A stretch of DNA of 36,844 nt, taken from contig CALUMB010000022.1 of assembly GCA_944321645.1 (NCBI GenBank), positions 1 to 36,844 of the forward strand, given 5' to 3'. This DNA comes from an uncultured Prevotella sp. Its GTDB lineage: Bacteria > Bacteroidota > Bacteroidia > Bacteroidales > Bacteroidaceae. Position numbers and translations under genes: made by a program. This document shows, in pieces, positions 25,860 to 35,324 of this stretch; positions within the stretch are counted from its first letter, which is position 1, and the number at the start of each line of letters is the position of its first letter. Under the pieces are notes generated by a model. The model searched no databases and was not told the DNA's origin. It saw nothing but the letters and a program-made list of their open reading frames with translations.

Positions 25860-25945
25860 ATTGACAAACGAAAGAAAATTTGCTATCTTTGCAGAAGATA
25901 AGCTGCACCCGGGAAACCGAAAGCAAGCTTTACTTTCCGCTCGCC
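25860..25945 (+). repeat. Promoter/leader repeat, copy 2 (sppA promoter)
   Basis: ATTG (25860-25863), a 20-bp spacer and TATCTTTG (25884-25891), then AAGATAAGCTGC, CGGGAAACCGAAAGCAAGCTT and TTTCCGCTCGC as in the other copies. The second half of the unit is lost after 25945. It sits about 100 bp upstream of the sppA ATG and is the best promoter for the sppA-lpxK-punA-thiL operon. Confidence 0.8.
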
Positions 25946-25995
25946 GCCCGCACAATCATGGCAAGAGGCAAGCTGCACACAAGAACGGTTCGATT

Positions 25996-27771
25996 ATGAA
26001 AGAGTTCCTTAAATACACCCTCGCGACAGTCACGGGCATAGTGATGTTGTTTTCGGCATTGGCACTGGTGTCCGTCGTCGCGCTCATCGGGATGGTGGCC
26101 ACGGGGGAATCCGCCCCCACTGTGAAAGACAACACGGTGCTCGTGCTACAGCTGTCGGGCGCGCTCGACGAGCGGACGCAGGAAGACGCGCTCGGCGGAC
26201 TCACGGCGGGCGGCATGGGCAGCATGGGGCTTGACGACATCACGGCGGCCATACGCAAGGCGAAGGGCAACGACAAGGTGAGCGGCATATACATCGAGGC
26301 GGGGCTGTTCGGCCTGGACTCGCCGGCGTCGGCGCAGGCCATACGCAACTGCCTCGAGGACTTTAAGGAAAGCGGGAAGTGGATAGTGGCCTACGCCGAC
26401 ACTTACACGCAATACACATATTATATATGCTCCGTGGCCGACAGGGTGTTGCTCAACCCGCAGGGCATGGTAGACTGGCACGGGCTTTCGGCGCAGCCGG
26501 TATTCCTCAAGGATATGCTCGAAAAGTTCGGCGTGAGGGTGCAGCTCGCCAAGGTGGGCAAGTACAAGAGCGCCCCGGAGACGTTCACTGCCGACAGCAT
26601 GAGCGAGCCTAACCGCAGGCAGGTGGAGGCATACATAAACGGCATCTGGAAGGTGATGCTCGACGACGTGTCGGAGAGCCGCAAGGTGGGCGTGGACGCG
26701 CTAAACCGCTACGCCGACGGCTTCGCGGCGATGGCCGACCCGCAGGACTACGTGAGGATGCGCCTCGTGGACAAGCTCGCCTACGCCGACGAGGTGAAGG
26801 GCGAGGTGAGGCGCATGCTCGGCATCGGGCCGGAGGAGCCGGTAAACCAGCTGTCGGTGGGCGAGATGAAGGCCCTGCCGGACCCGCGCGGCGGCAAGGG
26901 CGGCACGGTGGCCATATACTACGCCTTCGGCGACGTGGTGGACAGCAACGCCGGCGGCTTCTACCCCACCAGCTGCATAGCCGCCGACGAAGTGTGCGCC
27001 GACCTCGAGGCACTGGCCGACGACGACGGCATCGAGGCCGTGGTGCTGAGGGTGAACTCCGGGGGCGGCAGCGCATACGCATCGGAGCAGATATGGCACT
27101 CGGTGGCGAAGCTGCGGGAGAAGAAGCCCGTGGTGGTGTCGATGGGCGGGATGGCCGCCTCTGGGGCCTACTACCTCAGCTGCGCCGCCAACTACATATA
27201 CGCCGAGCCTACCACGCTGACAGGCTCGATAGGCATTTTCGGGATGTTCCCCGACGTGAGCGGGCTGCTCACCGACAAGCTCGGCATAAAGTTCGACGAG
27301 GTGAAGACCAACAAGCACAGCGCGTTCGGCACGCTGGCACGCCCATTCAACGCTGAAGAGATGGCCTACCTCAACGCATACATAGCCCGGGGCTACAACC
27401 TCTTCCTGGAGCGGGTGGCCGAAGGGCGGCGCATGAAGGTGGCCGAGGTGGACAGCGTGGCGCAAGGCAGGGTGTGGACCGGGAGCGACGCCATGAAGTC
27501 AAGGCTCGTAGACGGGCTTGGCGGACTCGACGAGGCCGTGGGGAAAGCCGCGGAGCTGGCCGGCATCGACGACTACGGCACGCAGGCATTCCCCGCCCCG
27601 GCAAGCTGGATAGATAGGCTGCTGGCCGGCACGGCCGACCGCGGCAACTACTTAGACGAAAGCCTGAGGGCCGCGCTCGGCGAGTACTACGCCCCGCTCG
27701 CGCTGCTTAGGAACATCGACAGGCACAACGCCATACAGGCGCGGCTGCCGTTCATGCTGACAATAGAATAA
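25996..27771 (+). CDS. sppA: Signal peptide peptidase SppA, 67K type
   Basis: Membrane-bound serine/lysine protease that degrades leftover signal peptides. The protein is 591 aa from ATG 25996, the double-length form. An N-terminal membrane segment covers residues 10-34. The general-base lysine is probably K191 in VGKYKSAPE, and the nucleophile S389 lies in GGMAASGAYY, matching the E. coli pair. The motif LRVNSGGGSA precedes the serine. It is first in a tight run: lpxK starts 2 bp after its stop. The frame is open upstream to 25759, but that part contains promoter repeat copy 2. Confidence 0.94.
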   Translation: MKEFLKYTLATVTGIVMLFSALALVSVVALIGMVATGESAPTVKDNTVLVLQLSGALDERTQEDALGGLTAGGMGSMGLDDITAAIRKAKGNDKVSGIYIEAGLFGLDSPASAQAIRNCLEDFKESGKWIVAYADTYTQYTYYICSVADRVLLNPQGMVDWHGLSAQPVFLKDMLEKFGVRVQLAKVGKYKSAPETFTADSMSEPNRRQVEAYINGIWKVMLDDVSESRKVGVDALNRYADGFAAMADPQDYVRMRLVDKLAYADEVKGEVRRMLGIGPEEPVNQLSVGEMKALPDPRGGKGGTVAIYYAFGDVVDSNAGGFYPTSCIAADEVCADLEALADDDGIEAVVLRVNSGGGSAYASEQIWHSVAKLREKKPVVVSMGGMAASGAYYLSCAANYIYAEPTTLTGSIGIFGMFPDVSGLLTDKLGIKFDEVKTNKHSAFGTLARPFNAEEMAYLNAYIARGYNLFLERVAEGRRMKVAEVDSVAQGRVWTGSDAMKSRLVDGLGGLDEAVGKAAELAGIDDYGTQAFPAPASWIDRLLAGTADRGNYLDESLRAALGEYYAPLALLRNIDRHNAIQARLPFMLTIE

Positions 27772-27773
27772 GG

Positions 27774-28946
27774 ATGGAAGGCGACTTCATCAAAATAAAC
27801 AAATGGCTGCTGCCGCTCAGCTGGCTCTACGGGCTGGGCGTGAGGGTGCGCAACGTTCTCTTCGACATCGGGGTGCTGAAGTCGGAGAGCTTCGCCGTGC
27901 CCGTAATCTCGGTGGGCAACATCACCGTGGGAGGCACGGGCAAGACGCCCCACGTGGAATACCTCATCGGGCTGCTGCGCGGCAAGTGCGGCGTGGCCGT
28001 GCTAAGCCGCGGCTACAAGCGCAAGACAAGGGGATTCGTCGTGGCCGACTCCAAGGCCACCGCGCTCACCGTGGGCGACGAGCCATACCAGATGAAGCGT
28101 AAGTTCCCCGACGTGACGGTGGCCGTAGACCGCAACCGCCGCAACGGCATCAGGCAGCTCACCGAAGGCGAGCAGGGGCGCAAGGTGGACGTGGTGCTGC
28201 TCGACGACGCCTTCCAGCACCGCTACGTAAAGCCGGGGGTAAACATCCTGCTCGTAGACTACCACCGGCTGATCATCTACGACGAGCTGCTGCCGGCAGG
28301 GCGGCTGCGCGAACAGCTGTCGGGCAAGGACAGGGCCGACATAGTGATAGTGACCAAATGCCCGCCAGACCTCAAGCCGATGGAGTTCAGGGTGATAACG
28401 AAGGCCATGAACCTGTTCCCCTACCAGCAGCTCTACTTCACCCGGCTCGACTACGCCCCGCTGCGGCCCGTGTTCAAAGGCGAGGCGAGGCGGCGCGAGG
28501 CGCTGGACAAGGCCGACAACGTGCTGCTGCTGACGGGCATAGCCTCGCCAAGGCAAATGATGGTAGACCTGCGCCCGCAGTGCCGCGAGATGGTGCCGCT
28601 CACGTTCGCCGACCACCACGCCTTCACCCCGGCAGACGCAGAGCGCATCAACAGCCAGTTCGCCGCATTGCCGAAACCGAGGCTCATCGTCACCACCGAG
28701 AAAGACGCAGCGCGCCTCTACGGGCTTGACGGCCTGGCCGACGAGGTGCGCCGCGCCATCTACGTGCAGCCGGTGGCCATCAAGTTCATGCTCGACCAAG
28801 AAGAAAAGTTCAACGAAAACATCATAGGCTATGTACGAAAAAATTCAAGAAACGGCATCCTGGCTAAGGCAAAGGATGACGACAAGCCCAAAGACGGCAA
28901 TAATCCTCGGCACCGGCCTGGGACAATTAGCTTCAGAAATCACTGA
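27774..28946 (+). CDS. lpxK: Tetraacyldisaccharide 4'-kinase
   Basis: Phosphorylates the lipid A precursor at the 4' position on the inner membrane. The protein is 390 aa. Walker A-type GGTGKTP is at 53-59 after VISVGNITV, followed by SRGYKRKTRG and LLDDAFQHR, which carries LpxK catalytic and metal residues. The family core seems to end near NIIGYVRKNSRNGIL (about residue 360). The last ~27 residues are Lys/Asp/Arg-rich and are read from the other frame of punA. The overlap with punA is 116 bp, so the stop appears to have been lost and a new one reached inside the next gene. Confidence 0.93.
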   Translation: MEGDFIKINKWLLPLSWLYGLGVRVRNVLFDIGVLKSESFAVPVISVGNITVGGTGKTPHVEYLIGLLRGKCGVAVLSRGYKRKTRGFVVADSKATALTVGDEPYQMKRKFPDVTVAVDRNRRNGIRQLTEGEQGRKVDVVLLDDAFQHRYVKPGVNILLVDYHRLIIYDELLPAGRLREQLSGKDRADIVIVTKCPPDLKPMEFRVITKAMNLFPYQQLYFTRLDYAPLRPVFKGEARRREALDKADNVLLLTGIASPRQMMVDLRPQCREMVPLTFADHHAFTPADAERINSQFAALPKPRLIVTTEKDAARLYGLDGLADEVRRAIYVQPVAIKFMLDQEEKFNENIIGYVRKNSRNGILAKAKDDDKPKDGNNPRHRPGTISFRNH

Positions 28947-29640
28947 CTCCTACGAGTTCGCCTATAAAGACATACCAAACTTCCCCGTCTCCACAGTCGA
29001 GGGCCACGCCGGGAAACTCATCTTCGGCAAGCTCGGAGGCAAAGACATAATGGCCATGGAAGGCCGCTTCCACTACTACGAGGGCTACTCGATGAAGGAG
29101 GTGACGTTCCCCATCCGCGTGATGTACGAGCTGGGCATCGGCACGCTCTTCGTGAGCAACGCCTCGGGCGGCATGAACCCGGAGTTCAGGATTGGCGACC
29201 TGATGGTGATAACAGACCACATCAACTTCTTCCCCGAGCACCCGCTCCGCGGCAAGAACTTCCCCACCGGGCCGCGCTTCCCCGATATGCACGAGACATA
29301 CGACAAGGCCCTGATAGCCCAGGCCGACGCAATCGCCGCCGAAAAGGGCATCCGGCTCGTGCATGGCGTCTACGTCGGAGTGCAAGGCCCGACATTTGAG
29401 ACCCCTGCCGAGTACAAGATGTACCACCGCCTCGGCGGCGACGCCGTGGGCATGAGCACCGTGCCGGAGGTAATCGTGGCCCACCACTGCGGCATACGCA
29501 CCTTCGGCATAAGCATCATAACCGACCTCGGGCTGGAAGACACGCCCGTGGAGGTGAGCCACGAAGAGGTGCAGGCAGCGGCAAACAAGGCGCAGCCGCT
29601 CATGACGGAGATAATGCGCGAAATGATTAACAGGGCTTAA
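28831..29640 (+). CDS. punA: Purine nucleoside phosphorylase (PNP-I)
   Basis: Cleaves inosine and guanosine with phosphate to base and ribose-1-phosphate (purine salvage). The 269 aa have the low-mass trimeric pattern: ILGTGLGQLA, phosphate site GRFHYYEGYS, VSNASGGMNP, VGVQGPTFETPAEY and GMSTVPEVIVAHH. The start MYEKIQETASWL fits the family, so the 116-bp overlap with lpxK is real unless the sequence contains an error. thiL follows after 14 bp. Confidence 0.93.
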   Translation: MYEKIQETASWLRQRMTTSPKTAIILGTGLGQLASEITDSYEFAYKDIPNFPVSTVEGHAGKLIFGKLGGKDIMAMEGRFHYYEGYSMKEVTFPIRVMYELGIGTLFVSNASGGMNPEFRIGDLMVITDHINFFPEHPLRGKNFPTGPRFPDMHETYDKALIAQADAIAAEKGIRLVHGVYVGVQGPTFETPAEYKMYHRLGGDAVGMSTVPEVIVAHHCGIRTFGISIITDLGLEDTPVEVSHEEVQAAANKAQPLMTEIMREMINRA

Positions 29641-29654
29641 GGGCGCGACGACAG

Positions 29655-30722
29655 ATGACAGACATTGCCAAGCTGGGGGAGTTCGGGCTTATACGCCACC
29701 TCACGGAAGGGCTGAAGCCGAAGAACGCCTCAACCAGACGCGGCGTGGGCGACGACTGCGCCGTGCTGCACTATCCCGACAAAGAAGTGCTCCTCACGAC
29801 CGACATGCTGATGGAGGGGGTACACTTCGACCTCACCTACACCGACCTGCGCCACCTCGGCTACAAGTCGGCGCAGGTGAACATCAGCGACATCTTCGCC
29901 ATGAACGGCACGCCGCGCCAGCTCACCGTGAGCCTCGCGCTGAGCAAACGCTTCACCGTGGAGGACATGGAGGAGTTCTACGCCGGCCTGCAGGCGGCCT
30001 GCGACCGCTGGGGCGTGGACATAGTGGGCGGCGACACCACGTCGTCGTTCACGGGGCTGGCCATCAGCGTCACCTGCATCGGCGAGGCCGCCGACGACGA
30101 GATTGTCTACCGCGACGGCGCACGCGACACCGACCTCGTGTGCGTCTCGGGCGACCTTGGCGCGGCCTACATGGGCCTGCAGCTGCTCGAACGCGAGAAA
30201 TCGGTGTACTACCAACAGGTGGACGAGGCCAAGCGGCGCGGCGACAAGAAAGCCCTCCAAGAGCTTGCCCACTTCCAGCCAGACTTCGCCGGCAAGGAAT
30301 ACCTGCTGCAACGCCAGCTCGAAGGCATGGCGCGGGGCGACATCACAGCCCGGCTGCGAGAGGCAGGGGTGCGCCCAACGGCCATGATGGACATCAGCGA
30401 CGGGCTGTCGAGCGAGCTTGCCCACATCTGCACGCAAAGCCACGCGGGCTGCCGCATCTACGAGAAGAACCTGCCCATCGACTACCAGACGGCAATAATG
30501 GCCGAAGAGCTGGGGCTGAACGTCACCACGTGCGCCCTCAACGGCGGCGAGGACTACGAGCTGCTGTTCACCGTCCCCATCGGCGACCTCGAAAAAGTGC
30601 AGGCCATGCAAGACGTCAAGCTAATCGGCCACATCACGAAAGAAGGGCTTGGCAGGGTGCTCGTGGCACGCGACGGCGGCGAGTTCGAGCTGAAGGCGCA
30701 AGGGTGGAACCCGCTGGCCTGA
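29655..30722 (+). CDS. thiL: Thiamine-monophosphate kinase
   Basis: Makes thiamine diphosphate from thiamine monophosphate and ATP. The 355 residues show the PurM-like fold motifs GVGDDCAVL, TTDMLMEGVHF, VNISDIFAMNGTP, VGGDTTSS, MMDISDGLSSEL and NGGEDYELLFT, in the usual order. It follows punA after 14 bp on the same strand and is the last housekeeping gene of the sppA run. The DUF4450 gene starts 62 bp later. Confidence 0.94.
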   Translation: MTDIAKLGEFGLIRHLTEGLKPKNASTRRGVGDDCAVLHYPDKEVLLTTDMLMEGVHFDLTYTDLRHLGYKSAQVNISDIFAMNGTPRQLTVSLALSKRFTVEDMEEFYAGLQAACDRWGVDIVGGDTTSSFTGLAISVTCIGEAADDEIVYRDGARDTDLVCVSGDLGAAYMGLQLLEREKSVYYQQVDEAKRRGDKKALQELAHFQPDFAGKEYLLQRQLEGMARGDITARLREAGVRPTAMMDISDGLSSELAHICTQSHAGCRIYEKNLPIDYQTAIMAEELGLNVTTCALNGGEDYELLFTVPIGDLEKVQAMQDVKLIGHITKEGLGRVLVARDGGEFELKAQGWNPLA

Positions 30723-30784
30723 TGCCCGAAGGCGGCCTCCGACGGGCAACCGCCCACAAACTTACACAACGACAAATCCTGGAT

Positions 30785-33754
30785 ATGCTCGAAACATTCA
30801 ACAAACACAAAAGTACGGCCGCCCTCATGGCTGCCTTCTTTGTTGCCACTGCCGCCGGAGCGCAGAAGCGCACGGGCGACTTCTTCGGAGCGCAGTCGCT
30901 AAACGACAGCAAGCGCGGCACACCGCGCACAATGCAGTACCACCCCGACGGGCGCGACTTCGTGTGCGTCAACGGCAAGAACCTCTACACCCGCGCCCTC
31001 TACGGCGGCCCCGCCGACTACCGCGTGGAAACGAGCGACCGCCCCATCTTCGCCATATACAAGAAGCGCAACTGCCGCAACGTGCGCTTTTCAGCCGTCT
31101 GCGGCGGGCGCGAACTGCCCCTCGAAGAGGCAGCATGGTGCGAGGCACGCTACTCCGACGCCTCGCGCCGCTATGTGGTGAAGGACGAATCGTGGGGCGG
31201 CGGCACACTGTACATAAGCGCAGTGGCACTGTTCGACCGCGAGGGCGCAGTGTGGCAGTTCCGCGCCGAAGGCTTCGACAAGCCGCTGACGCTTAAGGCC
31301 ACGGTGGGCAACATCGCCAACCCCAAGCTCCACCGCAACGGCGACCTCGGCGTAGACCCGCCCGGAAGCTTTGCCCCTGCCCCCAGCGGCAAGCCGCTCT
31401 CCGTCACCGAATGGAACGCCGCAGGCGAGACTTACTTCGCCATCGACGGCACACAGCCAGCAGGCGAAGGCTTCGACGCCGCCGCCCACTTCAGCAAAGC
31501 CGCAGAAGAGGGCCGCCAACTGGCTTCGCGCATAGAGTTCAACACGCCCGACCCTTACGTCAACACGCTCGGCGGAGCGCTCACCGTCGCAGCCGACGGC
31601 GCGTGGGACGGGCAGACATGGCTCCACGGGTGCGTGGGATGGCGGATGCCCCTGGCCGGGTGGCGCGCCGGCTTCCTTGGCGACGTGCTCGGCTGGCCCG
31701 ACCGCGCCGTCTCACACTTCGACGCCTACGCCAGCAGCCAGGTGACCGGCGTGCAGCCCACCATCCCCCACCCCTCGCAAGACTCGGCACTGAACCTTGC
31801 CCGCGCCGAAAAGAAGTGGGGAACGCAGATGTACAGCAACGGCTACATCTGCCGCAATCCAGGCCGCAACGACCAGATGCACCACTACGACATGAACCTC
31901 AACTACATCGACGAACTGCTCTGGCACTTCGCCTACGACGCCGACACGGCCTATATGCGCAAGATGTGGCCAACGATAAAGCTGCACCTCGAATGGGAAA
32001 AGCGCAACTTCGACCCCGACGGCGACGCGCTCTACGATGCCTACTGCTGCATCTGGGCGAGCGACGCGCTCTACTACAACGGCGGTTCCGCCACACACTC
32101 CTCGGCCTACAACTACCGCGCCAACAGCCTCGCCGCGCTCATAGCCGAGGCAATTGGCGAAGACCCCGCGCCCTACCGCGCCGAAGCCGGGCGCATACTC
32201 AAGGCCATGGACAGCCGCCTGTGGCTCGCCGACAAAGGCCACTGGGCCGAATACGAAGACCGCATGGGACTTGGGCGCAAGCACGAGAGCGCGGCGCTAT
32301 GGTCGATATACACACCGATTGACTGCGGGGCCGGCACGCCGGCACAATTCTTCCGCGCCACGCGCTACGTCGACCGCGAGATTCCCCACATACCGGTGGT
32401 GGCCGACGGCAAGCTCTACGGCTCCACCATCTCCACGTCAAACTGGATGCCCTACTCGTGGAGCATCAACAATGTTGCCCCTGCCGAGGTGATGCACACA
32501 GCCCTGGCCTACTTCGAGGCAGGCCGCAGCGAGGCCGCCTTCATGCTGCTCAAGGCAAACATCATGGACCAGATGTACCTCGGCGACAGCCCCGCCAACT
32601 TCGGCCAGCTAAGTTTCTACGACGCGGCACGCGGCGAATGCTACCGCGACTTCAGCGACTGCACCGGCATCTCCGCACGCACACTCGTCCAAGGGCTGTT
32701 CGGCATCGTGCCAGACGCGCTGCGTGGGCGATGCTACGTGCGCCCCGGCTTCCCGCAGTCGTGGGACAGCGCGTCGGTGCGCACGCCATACTTCGACTAC
32801 AGCTTCCGCCGCGAAGGCGACTCGCTCGTCTACGACATCACGCAGCGGTTCGCCCGCCCGCTGCAAATCATAGTCCGCCAGAACACCGGCGGCGGGCAGT
32901 ACCGCGACATTACCGGCACCGCCGACCACCACCAAGTGATAAAAACCACGATACCGGCCATGCTCATCGAGCCTGCCATCGACGAAAGTGCGCCGCGCCA
33001 GGTTGACCCCGTGGAGTATGGCCTGGCGGCTCCCGACACCACGGGCAGGTTTACCACCGTGGACATCGACCGCCACTTCAACGCCAACGCCGACGACATT
33101 TTCCGCAACCGCTACCTGTCGCCGCGCCCCCCCTACACCACATTGCAACTGCCCGCGCAGGGCATCGGCGAGTGGTGCCACCCCGACATGACGGCCGAAA
33201 TATGCGACTCGGCCTTCCGCACGCTCGCCAGCGGCGGCAAGGTCAATGTGGCCGGCGTGCCGTTCCGCACCCCGGCCAATGGCCAAAACATAGCCTACAC
33301 GTCGCTTTGGGACAACTATCCCGACAGCATCACCATACCGCTCGGCGGCCACGCCGCCTCGGCCTACCTGCTCATGGCTGGGTCTACCAACCACATGCAA
33401 AGCCGGATTGAAAACGCGCTTGTGGTAGCAGCCTACGCCGACGGCACCACCGACACCCTGCGGCTGGTCAACCCAGACAACTGGTGCCCGATAGAGCAAG
33501 ACTACTTCGTAGACGGCATGGCGTTCCACACCACCGCACCGCGCCCCATACGCATCGCCTTCGGCACGGGAACGGTAAGCCGCGACCTCGGCCGCGAGTT
33601 CTGCATGGACGAAGTCTACGTCCGCCCCATCCCCGGCGGCGCGGCACAGATGTTGCGAATGCCGCTCGACGCGGCCAAAGAGCTGCGCTCGCTCACCCTC
33701 CGCACGCTGTCAAACGACGTGGTGGTCGGGCTGATGGCCGTAACGCTGCAATAG
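30785..33754 (+). CDS. DUF4450-type glycoside-hydrolase-like protein, secreted
   Basis: A 989-aa protein from ATG 30785 with signal peptide MLETFNKHKSTAALMAAFFVATAAGA. An N-terminal beta-domain (FFGAQSLNDSKRGTPRTMQYHPDGRDFVCVNG...) is followed by an aromatic-rich alpha/alpha-barrel-like part (WLHGCVGWRMPLAGWRA, DMNLNYIDELLWHFAYDAD, FDPDGDALYDAYCCIWASD), as in six-hairpin glycosidases. A C-terminal beta-rich part ends at 33754. This fits DUF4450 proteins of Bacteroidota, associated with polysaccharide use. The substrate is unknown; PL11 and GH28 nearby make pectic glycans a reasonable guess. The frame is open upstream to 30140 inside thiL, but the signal peptide fixes the start. It may share the sppA-thiL transcript. 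Confidence 0.78.
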   Translation: MLETFNKHKSTAALMAAFFVATAAGAQKRTGDFFGAQSLNDSKRGTPRTMQYHPDGRDFVCVNGKNLYTRALYGGPADYRVETSDRPIFAIYKKRNCRNVRFSAVCGGRELPLEEAAWCEARYSDASRRYVVKDESWGGGTLYISAVALFDREGAVWQFRAEGFDKPLTLKATVGNIANPKLHRNGDLGVDPPGSFAPAPSGKPLSVTEWNAAGETYFAIDGTQPAGEGFDAAAHFSKAAEEGRQLASRIEFNTPDPYVNTLGGALTVAADGAWDGQTWLHGCVGWRMPLAGWRAGFLGDVLGWPDRAVSHFDAYASSQVTGVQPTIPHPSQDSALNLARAEKKWGTQMYSNGYICRNPGRNDQMHHYDMNLNYIDELLWHFAYDADTAYMRKMWPTIKLHLEWEKRNFDPDGDALYDAYCCIWASDALYYNGGSATHSSAYNYRANSLAALIAEAIGEDPAPYRAEAGRILKAMDSRLWLADKGHWAEYEDRMGLGRKHESAALWSIYTPIDCGAGTPAQFFRATRYVDREIPHIPVVADGKLYGSTISTSNWMPYSWSINNVAPAEVMHTALAYFEAGRSEAAFMLLKANIMDQMYLGDSPANFGQLSFYDAARGECYRDFSDCTGISARTLVQGLFGIVPDALRGRCYVRPGFPQSWDSASVRTPYFDYSFRREGDSLVYDITQRFARPLQIIVRQNTGGGQYRDITGTADHHQVIKTTIPAMLIEPAIDESAPRQVDPVEYGLAAPDTTGRFTTVDIDRHFNANADDIFRNRYLSPRPPYTTLQLPAQGIGEWCHPDMTAEICDSAFRTLASGGKVNVAGVPFRTPANGQNIAYTSLWDNYPDSITIPLGGHAASAYLLMAGSTNHMQSRIENALVVAAYADGTTDTLRLVNPDNWCPIEQDYFVDGMAFHTTAPRPIRIAFGTGTVSRDLGREFCMDEVYVRPIPGGAAQMLRMPLDAAKELRSLTLRTLSNDVVVGLMAVTLQ

Positions 33755-33768
33755 GGCGCAACCACACA

Positions 33769-33824
33769 CCCGGAGCCTGCTTGGGCATCGGCCCATAGCC
33801 GGCGCCGCCCAAACAGGCTCCGGG
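33769..33824. terminator. Hairpin between convergent genes
   Basis: An 18-bp arm (33769-33786) pairs with 33807-33824 with one mismatch around a 20-nt loop, between the ends of the DUF4450 gene and the recombinase. There is no U-run, so it is a probable, not certain, terminator for both. Confidence 0.6.
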
Positions 33825-33831
33825 CCGCGGC

Positions 33832-35039
33832 CTAAAGCCCTTCGAGCACCTTCCTGTTCGCCTTGTCCACCTCGCAAGACTTTATGGAGTCAAGATAGAT
33901 TTGCGTCGTAAGTTCCGAGTCGTGGCCAAGCCCCTCGCTTATTATCGCCAGCGGGATATCCTTACCCCGCGCGATGGTAGCCCAGCTGTGGCGGCTGTAA
34001 TACAGCGACAGTGGCACCGCAATGTCCGCCATAGAGGCAATCACCTTAAGGCGGCGGTTTATCTTCATCATCTGGTTCTGGTATTGGCGGCGCTCGTCGC
34101 CATCCTCGCTGAGGATGATGGGCAGCAGATACTTGGTGTGGCTTTGCCCGCACCTGTCGAGAATGTCCTGCATCTGCCTTGTCCATTCAATGGTGAGCAG
34201 CTGCCCGGTCTTCTTCCTGCGGTAAGTAAGGTAGCCGTTCCGAAGGTCTTTTTTTTTAGAAAGGCCATGTCCACGAAAGACATCCCGCGCGTGCAAAAGC
34301 TGAAGATGAACATATCGCGCGCAAAGGCGAGCTTCGGCCTTTGCGCCAAGTCAAGCTCCTTAATCTTCTTTATCCCGGAAAAAGGCAGGCTCCGCTTCAC
34401 GGTCTTATCGATGCCGCAATAAACGTGCTTGAACGGGCTACGGTCTTGCGTAAGCCCCTCTTCCACGGCCAGCTTGTAGTTTGTGCGCAAGATGCGCAAG
34501 TAGAAAGAGCTTGTGTTGCGCGACACGCCCCGGCCGCGCAGTTCGGCTTCGTACAGCACCATCAGGTCGGAGTCTATCATGTCGAACGTCAGGTCGATGC
34601 CCTGCCTGAAGCGCATGAAGCTGTTCAAGGCCGACCGGTAGGTCTCGCTGGAGCGTATCTTGCCCAGCTGCCTCTTGCGCGACGCCTGTGCGCTGATGAA
34701 GCCAAACACGCTGTGGCCTGCGTCTACGCAAGGGAAAGCCCGCCGCACAGCCTCGTCTATCGTCCACCTCCGCCTTGTACGCTCCAACAAGCCAACGGCC
34801 TTGCGGAGCCGCTGCAGTTCCCACTCCACGTTAAAGCGTATAAGCTCTATCTTGCCATGCCTGGCCGACATGGCAAGCGGCAAGACAATCCTGCCGCACG
34901 CTTCGTTCCATTCGCTACTGAAGATTTTGTAACCGCTCGCAATCCTGCGCACAACGCGCCCGTGAATCAGCTGGAATACCAGCGTGCCTTCTTTGCCCGG
35001 ATCGGCAGAAGGCCTGAATTTAAGCTTTACTGATGCCAT
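33832..35039 (-). pseudogene. Tyrosine recombinase (Tsr/Mpi-like invertase family), frame split at A9
   Basis: Two frames together make a ~402-aa site-specific recombinase. The first (35039 down to 34249) holds the N-terminal arm domain (MASVKLKFRP...), the core-binding domain and catalytic R251 in FCTRGMSFVDMAFLKKK. The second (to 33832) continues with DLRNGYLTYRRKKTGQLL, the box II SRHSWATIAR, GLGHDS and the nucleophile in TTQIYLDS. The join is an A9 run on the minus strand (34257-34249); ten As would restore the frame as LKKKDLRNG. The family acts on invertible promoters or integrates elements. Either the gene is broken, the run is miscounted, or slippage on A9 makes a fraction of full-length protein. 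A -7 box TATCTTTG at 35103-35096 lies upstream. Confidence 0.8.
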
Positions 35040-35041
35040 AC

Positions 35042-35103
35042 TGTGTACTTTATTAATATAATGTGTACAAAAAAATCCATCTCGTATTTACAAAACAAAG
35101 ATA
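35042..35103 (-). promoter_or_regulatory. Upstream region of the recombinase: -7 box and TGTGTAC direct repeats
   Basis: TATCTTTG on the minus strand at 35103-35096 is a probable -7 box. Between it and the ATG, TGTGTAC occurs twice (35042-35048, 35062-35068), 20 bp apart. These may be operator or arm-type sites for the recombinase; that is inference. Confidence 0.4.
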
Positions 35104-35289
35104 ATGCAAACAGCCGGAATTGCGGGCTTGCCCCAAGCATTCAAGGCGCAGCCCGCCTTCCGCAAACGCACTTTCTCGCCCCATACGGTGGAGCCTGGCG
35201 CCCAAAATACGCCTGAGGATGTCGAATTATGGCCAACAAACGGGGACACGAACCGCATAAACTTTATTTAACACGCATTTTTGCCGCTT
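35104..35289. other. Non-coding stretch between recombinase and RNA candidate
   Basis: No gene, promoter pair or repeat could be supported here. Confidence 0.3.
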
Positions 35290-35324
35290 TTTGTACGTTT
35301 AATCCAAAATTCTTTGTACCTTTG
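35290..35324 (+). promoter_or_regulatory. Promoter of the structured RNA candidate
   Basis: TTTG (35290-35293), a 23-bp spacer and TACCTTTG (35317-35324) followed by CA. The -7 box is ideal and the spacer slightly long. Transcription would start near 35331. Confidence 0.6.

Noticed and set aside
24448-25926. Minus-strand frame beginning MLSVSRVQLIFCKD
   Set aside because: Its N-terminus is the reverse reading of promoter/leader repeat copy 2, and similar words appear opposite the other copies. The body is antisense to the HD-domain gene.
30140-30784. Upstream extension of the DUF4450 frame into thiL
   Set aside because: It is an out-of-frame reading of thiL; the signal peptide at 30785 marks the start.
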